Origin: Otis tarda
Taxonomy: Eukaryota; Chordata; Aves; Otidiformes; Otididae
Assembly (NCBI GenBank): GCA_026413225.1
Contig: CM048553.1
Location: 48,524,001 to 48,588,000, forward strand
Length of the DNA: 64,000 bases
Direction: 5' to 3'
Positions 46,652-56,874 of this stretch are shown piece by piece; within the stretch, counting starts at the first letter, position 1, and every line of letters begins with the position of its first letter. The notes below the pieces were generated by a model that did no database searches, was not told the DNA's origin, and worked only from the letters and a program-made list of their open reading frames with translations. The position numbers were made by a program, and so were the translations under genes.

Positions 46652-49600
46652 GTAAGTCAAAAAATCAGAAATTGTACTGAGGAACAAATAAAATTGTGTT
46701 GTTTTTGTTACCTTCTGTGAAGTATCTGTGCAATTCTGTTACAGCTGTGGAAAGCAAGACAGTTGTTTGTGATTTATTGTTTTGGTCTTCAAGTTTGTGG
46801 TAGATAGGAAACATTTTAATCAGAAACAGCAGTTGCATTTGTAGTCTGTGCGTGCATCTCTCCACATGATCAAACACTGATGAAACTGAAATGCTTCTTT
46901 TTGCTTATGAGCCCGCTGGCAAGAGACTGAAATGCCTGTACATATACAATGTAGAAAGCTTAGACCTGTTTCAGTATTTGGTTTTTTTGAACATGTTCTC
47001 TGTTACATTGCACTGTTGTCTGATGGCACTGTGTGCCAGTATCACAACATGACATCAAATAATTTTTCTGCAGCTTATGCTTCTAGGAAAGACTTGTCAA
47101 GAACCGAAGTCTGAGCATTTGGTTCAGATGGTTTATCTCTTCATTCTTTCTTTTGTTCATATTTATACAATTAGACAAAAAGGTATCTTTTGTGCCTGGA
47201 GGGAAAGTGTGTCGTGTTGTGACTTTCTTGGTTTTTCATTCTTTTATTTGAGCCTTTTATCATGCTTTTATCATGGTGAATGGATTCATGTCTCTCTGGG
47301 TTCTTCCACTGTGCGTGTTAACTTAGCTGTGCAAGTAGTGAAGACTTTTGTGATTCATCCTCTAGTTACTGATTTATTGAGTAACGTATGATTAAGTGAT
47401 TCTTCCTTTTTTTTTCTCCTCCATGGTTTGACATGAAGGTGCAATTTTGTGGGACTTATGCATGTGTTTCATGTTAAAATAGTCTGCAGAATATCAAACC
47501 GGTAGGCTTTATGGTAAAGCTATAGTAGTTAGAGCCACATAGTAGTGGATTTACATAGATTATAGTAGTGGACAGATGTAAATAGACTTACTGAGGCACT
47601 GTGGAGCTCAGAAGGGATGAGTTACAGTGCTCAACACAAACCTTTGCAAAGATGGCTTCATTGCATTTTGAAGCACCTGAAGAATTTGCTTTGTAAGGAG
47701 CAAGATTGGTAAAGAAAAACATTAGGAATATGAAGAACTGAGTTTTTGACTGTAATGCTTCAATAGAAGGCATTAAATATTTTAACAGATAGCTTACATA
47801 TGGTCTCCACCTCCCCCCAAAAACAGTTGTAAGGGGGAGAGGCGAGCTGAAGCTAATCTATGGAATCAGTTGTACTACAACTCCTTGTTTTCTATCAGTC
47901 CATTACTGTTGTTATAATGATGACAGAAGGTGGCTTAAAGAAGTGTTTTGAAATGTCAGGTTTCCAAAGTCTTCAGTAACCAGATTAGTCCTGTCTCACA
48001 AAGAAGATTGTCTGTGCTGGTGCCCTGTTGCAGTAACCGTGGGAAAGATGTAGGAAGACAAGTGTCCACGTGGAAGCATCCTAAGTCTCCCAACAGAGAT
48101 GCTGGTGGGGCATCTCAGTTGCAATAGTGCCTGACTGTTGGGGATGGATACAAAATGAAGCTATATACAACAGAAGAATCAGATAGCAGTAGCTGCCTGT
48201 GACTGTGAGTAATTAAACAATTTTATGCAACTTTTAGCTTACAAACATAATGACCGCAACTTTACCATGTTACTGTGGTTGAAGATTTCATCCAATCAAC
48301 TGGTTTGATTAAAAAAAAAATGAGTGTAATTCCTCCCACAACATATGTTTTATACTTTCATTGGAAAATAACTGCTTAAAAAAGAGGAACTGAGCAAGGA
48401 GAACTTCCATACAGAAAAGTTTATTCCTTACTGCTTATATACAGACATCGGTGTATAGATAGCAGTTTAAGAAGTTTAAGCAAATTTGGATTGAGTCTTA
48501 GACTGATACCCTGGGAGCTGAGGTTTCCGACTTTACCCTTGTTCCGTTATTCTGATTGAGTCATATAGTGCATCTATACATGCCAGTGCAAGATCATAAA
48601 ACTTTGGTATGTTTGGAAATTATGGCATTGATTGTAAACATTGGTTTATGAAAAAAAATAACTGTAAAAAATATTATTTTAAGTGAATTGGCAGAAAAGC
48701 CCCGTGAATTGTACCATCATCGCTTTGAAGAGTGTTTTCCAGGGTGTGGCTGCTTGCACAATGATTCATTTTCAGTGCTGCAGTTAAGGCACTCCTCCTG
48801 CACCTGTTTAGTTTGTTTTAGAAACCTTGACGAGGTGGTAGGCAAATACTGTAACTTCTCTGTTGGAAAGTTCTAGTATAATCTTACAAATTTCCACTGT
48901 TTTCAAAACAATATCCTTGTGGTCTAAGAATTTTATGGATATAGTTAAATGTACTAAACAGTAAAAATGAAATTGCATAATCCGTCAACGTTTTCCTTAA
49001 TTGAAGGAAGAATTAATTGATTTTTTTTTTTCTGCAACAGAGAATTATTTGCTGCAAAATAATTACTTTTATAAGAATTCAGATGCACTACCATACAGAT
49101 TGTTGCTTCAGGCTTTGAGAGACACACAAAGATAATTAAATATTTAAACTTGAGCTAGTGCAGAACATTTTTAGGTGTGAAGTTGTCTGCTTGGTTGCTG
49201 GTGTGTTGCAGTGTCGATCAGCTTTGAAACTAGGATGTAAGAGGGAGGGAGGGATATGTTGTGGCTTTGTTCAGAAAGTGTTCACAAACAGAGAAATACT
49301 GGACAAGGGGGATGTTTGCGCACATTTTAATATATGTAAATATTGTGCATTATTAATATATGTAAATGTGTCTTTTGTAAGACTACCTCTTGTTTATGGA
49401 GAAAGCTTATCAGGAAAAGCAACATTTTATCAAGTCTTACCACACCAGTTAAAGTGTAACTAGTTAGGTTGGAAATAGTCTGCATGGTAACACAACAGTG
49501 ACAGTCTTGCACTGTAACTCATTCCTTTAATGGTGTTCAGGTACCTACTGTGAACAACTGGAATTAGGGAAGGGAAATGTCTTTTTTGCCACTGGTTATA

Positions 49601-49892
49601 ATTGCTTCCCAGCCCCTAATCCAAGGGCAGTAGAGATTGATTTGGGGGGAGCTGGTAATTCAGAGCAGCTTTTTCCTTCCTTCTGCTGTGGGTTTTGAAC
49701 ACACTTGCGGCCAGTTACCCTACCCAGTGACTCTTTAACTTCTATCTCAATTATGATCCATATCTCCTGCTCTGTCCCAACTCCTTTTGTAAGTTTTGAA
49801 CATAGATGTCTGAACCTTTGAACCTCAGTACTGGACTACTTGAAAATATTTCAAGGCCCACAGGAGTAGGAAAGTGGGGTGGAGTGTTAAAT

Positions 49893-49971
49893 ATGTATAT
49901 ACACACACACACACACATATATATCTACAAAAAAGTGTGTGTGTATATGCATATATAATAAATATATATAG
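49893..49971. repeat. (CA)n / (TG)n / (TA)n compound microsatellite
   Basis: A CA tract framed by TATATA is followed 20 bases later by a TG tract with TATA, then TA repeats. The CA and TG parts are inverted relative to each other and could pair. Confidence 0.93.
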
Positions 49972-51382
49972 TATATGTGTATTGATGTACAATTGGTTTT
50001 ATATTTATCTTTTTGAAAGAAGTGAAAATATAGTGACTAAACTTTAAATCTCTACTCAAAATGAAAATAATTCCTCAAATACATTTTTGGTTGTCTTATA
50101 AAGTGCCCTGAAGTTAATTAAAAATTTGACTATCTTAAGCCTAGTAAGTAAACTGATTCTGAAAGTAAATGCCTTTTGAACTGTAGTATTGTCTTAATTT
50201 TTCCTCCTTTAGAATGGCAACATGAAAGGGAGAGAGCTCATTTGTCAAAAAGGTTACGTAAAAAGCTGTGATCGATTTGCAACTGCAACCCAGAATTTCA
50301 GGCTGCACACAGAAAAAACAGTGTTCTAATTCTGCATGGATTGTCTCTGAGAACTGTACTTCGAAAGAATTTATTTGGTGTTTAAAATGTAATTTGTGTA
50401 TGAGTTATAATACATGATTTCTGTATTAGTCACATACACTTACATATTCATATATACCCATTGTGCATTTTGTGATTTGTTCTCATTATCAATTTAGCAT
50501 TCTCCTTTTCTATAAACAGGCTTGTTAATAGGAAACTTGTGATGTTGGATACCTATTTATCTGTGATTTTTAGTTTCTGAATAATAAATTTATATTTAAT
50601 AAGAGAGGTTCTGTGGTGGTTTGGATAGATTCGGGTGTCTCCAAGACCATTGCCTTCAAACGAGTTTAAATCACTTGTAGTGACAGTGTTCTCTAGTTTG
50701 ATTTAATCTGTATTTGCATTTGCTTCCAAGAGAAACCATAAGAAATATTACTTCCAGGAGTGATTCAGGATGTAAGGTAACTGGCAGCTGCATTGCTGTC
50801 CTCTAAAGTAGAAGTACTGAAAATATGGAGTTTTCTGAAGAGCTGATCGGTGTTCAGAGTGGCATATTATCAAGCTTTTAAAGTATACAGATGCATTTTT
50901 CATTCCATTAAAAAGTAGATTAGTAGCTATTAATGCTCACACTTACTTGTTTTACTGTGACTGAACAGGTACTGTTTCAGGGGACAGAGAGCGCGCTGGG
51001 TTTCCCTTTTACCGTGGGAAGCATATCACAAGGGAACACTTGAATTTAGGAAAATAGTCAATCATTTTTGAGTGAAAAGATAAATTATCTTGTCTGGATT
51101 GCAAAATGAAAAGAGTGCAAATGCTTTTAGTAGGGCCACTGTCTTAATGGATATCTCCATTTTGGTTCCTGATTTTTTTTGTTGATTGCTTCTTTAGGTC
51201 TCCTTGGGTTTGTACATCCATCTTTGAGAACATAATGACGTATTAGGATGCATGAAGTACAACTGTTCTCAAAAGTAACTTGATATTCACAAAATTCCAT
51301 CTGTTCTTGTGTTCTGTTATTTCTCCTTAAAGAAGAACAAGAATTGAACATGTACTGGAAGTTAAGCACAAGTGTGGATGGA

Positions 51383-51697
51383 AGAATCATAGAATGGTTA
51401 GGGTTGGAAGGGACCTTCAAAGGTCATCTAGTCCAACCCCCCTGCAAGGAGCAGGGACATCTTCAACCAGATCAGGTTGCACAGAGCCTCATCCAGCCTG
51501 GCCTTGAACGTTTCCAAGGATGGGGCATCCACCACCTCTCTGGGCAACCTGTTCCAGTGTTCCACCACCCTCATTGCAAAAATTTTTTTCCTAATATCTA
51601 ATCTAAATCTACCTCCCTCTATTTTAAAACCATTACCCCTAGTCCTGTCACAACAGGCCCTACTGAACAGTCTCTCCCTATCTTTCTTGTAGGCCCT
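51383..51697 (-). mobile_element. CR1 3' end fragment, - strand
   Basis: It begins AGAATCATAGAATGG at 51383 and follows the CR1 3' end (GGGACCTTCAAAGGTCATC, TCTGGGCAACCTGTTCCA). It runs to GTAGGCCCT near 51697, where similarity stops. About 315 bp is kept. It is a 5'-truncated insertion in the second TRAK1 intron, antisense to the gene. Confidence 0.92.
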
Positions 51698-53789
51698 GAG
51701 AGCTTCAATGAAAAGACAGAGTAGAGAAGCCACTGTGGGCTGGGAAGGTTTTCAGTAAAATGAAGTATATTTTATAGCTTGTGTATAATGAGAAACCATA
51801 AATTAAACTACTTTGATTACTGAGTTCCAGACTAGCAAGACTTGTCATATAAAACTCTCTACAGGGCAAATATTTATGCTACACTCATTTCTTGGATGCC
51901 CAAGTGCTGTATGCCAGTGATGTGCACTTTAGTACAAAGTCTTTTTTGGTTCTCCAGTCTACTGAACTTGTTCTGCTTAATCTTCTAACTGCATATAGGG
52001 GAATCAAGATGTGACCTATTAAAATCAAAAAGCAAAGAGATTTTTGAGGAGTGTGAATGTGTGTGTGCATATGGTAATTTCAGTAATTGCTGAAAACCTA
52101 GGTTCTCGTATGAGCATGTCTCTATTCTCTGTCAGTAAACCAAATTTACAAACTGGTTTTTCTTAGTATTTAGATGTTATGTTTTTGCTTACTAGTACTG
52201 TTCTTGTAGGCTTATATAAAAGTTGTGTAAGTTGTAATACAAGATAAATCAAGCATAATAATGCTGCAGATCTATAAAGTGAGCTAAAATCACTTCTCCA
52301 GTGCTGCCTTCAGATTTCTTAAATTCATTGTGATATTTGGATGACATTTTAATCTTTACAATTGCAAAATGTTGATTTCTGAAAAAAACTTTGATTGTTG
52401 CTTTCTTGGTATTTTGCAGTAACAAGGACTGTTCTTCTATCATTATTTATCTTGGGTACTTCCATACTCTCTTCACTATGCAAGGCAAACTTTATTTAAG
52501 TAAAAATGTCTCTCGAACACTGCAACACACAACATACTGAGGCTAGTAATGTTCTGACATTTCCAGCAAAGTTTTATACTGCCTAATGTCCTTTCAATAA
52601 AATTGAGGATATGCATCGCAAGGTACCACAGCGGGAGTGGTGGTCTTGCCCAGTGTAAATTGAGTGGATTTCTCTATAATGGGGATCCTTTGTCTTAAAT
52701 CTCCCACCATAACCTACATTAAAACTTTTAGGCAAGCTACTGATTGCAGTTGGCTATTTCATTCCAGTGGGACTCCTTTTTTCACAACTCTCTGGTTTTG
52801 ACTGGAATTCCAATGACTGGACAACAAGAGTTATGCTTGGAATTTTGAAATCTAGCTTTTGACTTTTAATAGTATTCTGTTAAGCTTCATAAAGCTTGCA
52901 CACTGAATATTGTCATTGTAACTGTTTTGTATGAACATGTGAGATTTGAAATCTGAGTAATTTAGCAAGATGGACATTTGATTTCTGAATGATTTACAAA
53001 AAATGTCCTTGCAGTTTTTGGACTGCATGCTTGATTCTGTTTATAACCTGCTGGTGGAAATGTGATGAGTTTCCCTCTGTGTTGGTCCATGAAGGATAAG
53101 AGTCAGCAATGACCCTTAGCTCTACTGCTGTGGCTTGTTAGAGCAGAATTTTCTGCCTTCCTGTGGCTTTTTTGATTTTGAGATACTCAGTTCAATCCCC
53201 AGCCACAAAGGCTGGCAATCACAGAATCTGCTGGGCAGTGTCACTCAAGAGCATGGACATGAGGCTGCTTAGCTCTCCTTTTGAATTAATGTTTGAAGTT
53301 ATTGATAGAGAGGTAAATAGTTAAATATCCAAGCATTTTAAGTTATTAGCAACTTTTAGCAGGGCGGGGGGGGACTTAAGCTGTAACCTAGATGCAGAGA
53401 ATGAGTTAAAATTTAGTTTTCAGTTAGGAAATTGAGTCTTCACACTTGGATGAAGATACTTCTTGGGAGGAACTGAATAGCATATTAAGGCTGTAACTGT
53501 TCTTTTACTGTTCTGAAACTCCAAGGCATGTCTGTGTCATTATTTTCTTGATATGCTTCAGACTGAAGACTGAGCCAGTCCCTACCAAGTAAACAAAATA
53601 AAACTGATCTGACTCTAAAGCATAATCAAATCAATCAAATGTCGTCTCACCAGTCATATTAAACTTTTGAAGCAGAGTGCCTTTTAAGCCAGTCAAGATC
53701 TGGTATGCAAATAGACGATACAGCGAAGTGACATTCCAGCTCCCTGCCTCTAGATTAGGGAACATCAAGTACCCTTTTAGCTAGAGAGA

Positions 53790-54110
53790 GGTCTGTGTAA
53801 GAGGGAGGCCTAGAGCACAGCTCTCTGAGCACAGCTACCAGAGGCAGTGAACAGACACAGCACTTTGCACAAGAATCTGAGCTCTACCTTGGGAGCTTCT
53901 GGAAACAGCCCAGGCTCATCAGGGGACTCCTGGGAACCCTCTGAGAAACCTGAGGATGTCTGCTGCTGCCAGGTAAGGGCAAGGTAAGGGGAGCCACAAG
54001 GATGTGGGCCTGAGGAAGCTCTAGAGGCTTCTGAGAGGCTGTCAGCAGCTCTTGATCCAAGGGTGATTGAAGCCTTCATTGCAGCTGGGGCTGATTAAGG
54101 GTGGTCAAGC
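53790..54110. other. GC-richer block of unknown nature
   Basis: This block is richer in G and C than its AT-rich surroundings and ends in a T8 run near 54120. It looks like repeat-derived or old inserted sequence, but I cannot match a family, and there is no convincing coding frame. Confidence 0.3.
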
Positions 54111-54274
54111 ACCTTTTTTTTGGTAGTGCTTGGGAAACCCCTATGTAATAGCCAGGTCAGAAGCACAACTCTCAGAGATGGGCAACAGATGCAGAAATTT
54201 GTGTGGAAGGATGCAAAGATGGAGTTCTCGTCTGAGTTGAGAACAGCCTGAACTGGGGGATTTTTAAACCATCA

Positions 54275-54347
54275 GCCCAGCTAGCTCAGTCTGTAGAGCA
54301 GGAGACTCTTAATTTCAGGGTTGTGGGTTTGAGTCCCATGTGGGGCA
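54275..54347 (+). tRNA. tRNA-Lys(CTT)-like sequence, probably a pseudogene
   Basis: The 72 bases plus discriminator fold as a cloverleaf. The acceptor arms are GCCCAGC and GTGGGGC (one mismatch, one G-U). The D stem is GCTC/GAGC, the anticodon loop is CTCTTAA (anticodon CTT, Lys), and the T stem is GTGGG/CCCAT. It closely follows vertebrate tRNA-Lys-CTT. Signs of decay are T where the conserved D-loop G18 should be, TTTGA instead of TTCGA in the T loop (invariant C56 lost), an outer anticodon-stem mismatch, and A as discriminator where G is usual. A TTTT run at 54353-54356 could end Pol III transcription. It may be an inserted pseudogene or the tRNA head of a chimeric retro-insertion. Confidence 0.75.
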
Positions 54348-54361
54348 TTTGGCTTTTGTTT

Positions 54362-54713
54362 GCTCTGGGGAGACCTCATAGCAGTCTTCCAGTACCTAGG
54401 AAAGATGGGGAGAAACTCTTCAGCAGGGCCTGTTGTGACAGGACAAGGGGTAATGCTTTCAAAATAGAGGGAGGTAGATTTAGATTAGGTATTGAGGAAA
54501 AAATTGCTTACAATGAGGGCGGTGGAACACTGGAACAGGTTGCCCAGAGAGGTGGTTGGATGCCCCAGCCCTGGAAATGTTCAAGGCCAGGTTGGAGGGG
54601 GCTCTGAGCAACCTGGTCTAGGGGAAGATGTCCCTGCTCTTTGCAGTGGGGTTGGACTAGAAGATGACCTTTAAAGGTCCCTTCCAACCCAAACCATTCT
54701 ATGATTCTATGAA
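54362..54713 (+). mobile_element. CR1 3' end fragment, + strand, directly after a tRNA-like unit
   Basis: This starts at CTCTGGGGAGACC and ends CCATTCTATGATTCTATGA, the CR1 3' end in sense orientation (about 350 bp). About 13 bases usual for the family are missing after CCAGTACCT. Its 5' truncation point is only ~15 bases from the end of the tRNA-Lys-like unit at 54275. Confidence 0.92.
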
Positions 54714-54853
54714 ACTTTCAGATATTGTGGTAATGGGCCACACAGTACATCTCTCAGGTTTTGGAGCATGTGTCCATGCCAAGGTAGAGGCCAGACAGAG
54801 CTTCAGATGGTGGATACAGCCCTGCAAGTGTCAGGCTGCTAGGAGTGCCTAGG

Positions 54854-54878
54854 ATCTCTCCCTGAGGTAGGGAGAGAT
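54854..54878. repeat. Perfect 10-bp stem hairpin
   Basis: ATCTCTCCCT pairs fully with AGGGAGAGAT around the loop GAGGT, in the short gap between two CR1 regions. Confidence 0.9.
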
Positions 54879-54884
54879 TACCTT

Positions 54885-55133
54885 TTATGCAGAAGGTGTG
54901 CTGCTGTTGAAGAGCTGTCACGAAGTGGAGAAGTTAGAGGAAGTCAGCAGGCTATGCACCATCAGGGAGGGTGAGAGGCAGGATCCAGGAGGAGTGGCTG
55001 AGGCACCAGAGAGTTGTACTCCCATTCAGAGGGATCTTGACAGGCTAGACACATAAGTCAAGGAGAGCCTTGTGCAGTTCAACAGAGGGAACTGCAAAGT
55101 CCTGCATCTGGGGAGGAACAACCTCATGCACTG
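54885..55133 (+). mobile_element. Old CR1, + strand, 5' part (interrupted by nested CR1)
   Basis: From about 54970 the sequence follows CR1 ORF2 (CAGAGGGATCTTGACAGGCTAG, then GTTCAACAGAGG and CTGCATCTGGGGAGG). The stretch 54900-54970 recalls the ORF1 coiled-coil part of CR1, which would imply an internal deletion joining ORF1 to ORF2; that part is uncertain. The element resumes after the nested insertion at 55273. It is much more diverged than the ~1 kb copies. Confidence 0.7.
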
Positions 55134-55138
55134 TATAT

Positions 55139-55267
55139 CATAGAATCATAAGGTTGGAAGAGATCTCAAGATCTCTCTCAAGATCATCAAGTCCAACTGT
55201 CAACCTAATGCTACCATGCCTACTAAACCTTGTCCTGAAGTGCCACATCTACACGCATCTACACATC
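55139..55267 (-). mobile_element. Nested CR1 3' end, - strand
   Basis: It reads CATAGAATCATAAGGTTGG and then a stretch typical of another CR1 subfamily (CATCAAGTCCAACTGTC, CTACCATGCC, GTGCCACATCTACACG). It sits inside a + strand CR1 whose sequence continues on both sides. TATAT flanks it on both edges (55134-55138 and 55268-55272). Confidence 0.88.
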
Positions 55268-55272
55268 TATAT

Positions 55273-55493
55273 GCTGGGGTCTGATCGGCTTGAAGGCAGC
55301 CTTGCAGAAAAGGACTTGGGGGGTCCTGGTGAACACCAAGTTGAACATGAGCCAGCAATGTGCCCCTGCTGCGAAGAGGACTAATTGTATTCTGGGCTAT
55401 ATTAGGAGGAGTGTAGGTCAAGGGAGGTGATCCTCCCTCTCTACTCAGCACTGGTGAGGCCACACCTGGAATGCTCTGTACAGCTCTGGGCTC
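55273..55493 (+). mobile_element. Old CR1, + strand, 3' continuation
   Basis: It resumes with GCTGGGGTCTGATCGGCTTG and continues through AAAAGGACTTGG, GAGCCAGCAATGTGCCC, GTGATCCTCCCTCTCTACTC and CACACCTGGA. These are collinear with the part ending at 55133. Similarity stops after GCTCTGGGCTC at 55493, so the CR1 3' UTR is missing, which is unusual for an element that normally loses its 5' side. A later deletion is likely. Confidence 0.85.
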
Positions 55494-56854
55494 ACTGATT
55501 CCTTCAGTGTAATGCAACTTGCATTCCTTTCCTCTCCTAGGAAGCTGCAAGCATGACTGTCAGTGGTTTTTTTCCTCCCTTGTTAGAAAAATAGGTCATA
55601 ACCATGCTAGTGTAATATTTTTGTCTATCCAATCAAGCATGATGTTAAGCTCAACCTCATTTTACAAATGGTTTTGGTGTCTCTGGGACAAATATAACCA
55701 CAGAAAAATAGAGATTGTAGTTTCCATTATTTCCAGGTGGTGCACAGTTTCCAAAATCTGACTTTTTAAAGCTTTATTCTTCTTCCTTTGTTTGTGCTGG
55801 ATAGGAGTGTATTCTCTTAAATGTCCAGCTCTTGCTATCGTGGTCTCATTTACAGTACTTAAGTATGCCAGTATTACCTTAATTAGATTGTGCAGCTGGT
55901 TTTGCAGGTGAAGGCCACATCAATTTTGATTTTATATAAATGTGAATATAGTACTCTCCAGTAATAATTTGGGGGAAGGAAGAAGTAATCCTTTCATGTG
56001 GAAAACAGATTTTCGTCCTTAAGTAATTTAATTTCATCTGTCTGCCTCTGTCTCATGTTAAATCATTTTGTTTCAGTGGGAGAACAGTTAAGCTCTTCTC
56101 TGCATCAGAAGAGTCGTTTGTCTGTACCAGGTGAGGTTAGTGTGCCCTTACGGTGTTCAGAAGGGGCCAGCTCTGTCCCATCTGTAGGAAGTACCTGTAC
56201 GATTTTGGAGCGATGGATACTAATCCCATTTTGATGAAGGAGAATCACCCATTTTTCTAAATAGGAGTTCTGAAAGCTGCTGATACAATGCTTTCCGTGG
56301 TCTAGTTTCACTCTTTTCAGGTTAAGCAAGCCACAGTGACTTCTTGCAAAATATGACACTGGAAGAGATCTCTGTTCTAAGTTGCAGACTTGTTTGCTCT
56401 TACTAAATGTGCAGTCACAGGATGACTCCTGTTCAGTGTTATTTTAGAAGGTGAAACACCAGTAACTCTTTACTTCTGTAAATGAGATCCCAATTTAGAA
56501 ATAACAGCATGCCAGCCTGTCCTTAAAAATCAGTTGAGCTCTTAAATATGCTTGCCTTCCTTTTTAATGCTCTTTAATAACTTTCTTTTTTTAAAAGTCA
56601 GGTAAAAAACGTCAGTTTGCAAAGTAAGTATTGTAGCGACGCCTGACTGTTAACGATATGTGTTGCATAGTGATGGACTGTACCACTGCTCCTCTAATAA
56701 AAGACTCCAGATCATGTTAATGGGATGAACAGCTTTATCCTGAGTGGCGGTGACTGTAGAAAATAATGAAAGGATACGGTGTTTGATTAGATGAACATCC
56801 CGATGTGATGCTGTAGCCAAGAGAAGAAATCTGACCCAGAATTAATCAAGGGCT

Positions 56855-56874
56855 GGGGGGGTGGGGTGGGGGGG
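56855..56874 (+). repeat. G7-T-G4-T-G7 quadruplex motif
   Basis: Three G blocks with single-T spacers give at least four GGG runs with 1-base loops, a classic strong quadruplex pattern on the TRAK1 sense strand. Confidence 0.9.

Noticed and set aside
48688-48876. 62-codon frame containing HHRFEECFPGCGC as a possible TRAK1 exon
   Set aside because: Its only resemblance to a known TRAK1 N-terminus is a three-residue match, and it starts at TTG with no fitting splice donor phase.
54323-54674. Open frames across the tRNA-like unit and CR1
   Set aside because: The sequence is tRNA plus CR1 3' region; the frames have no protein meaning.
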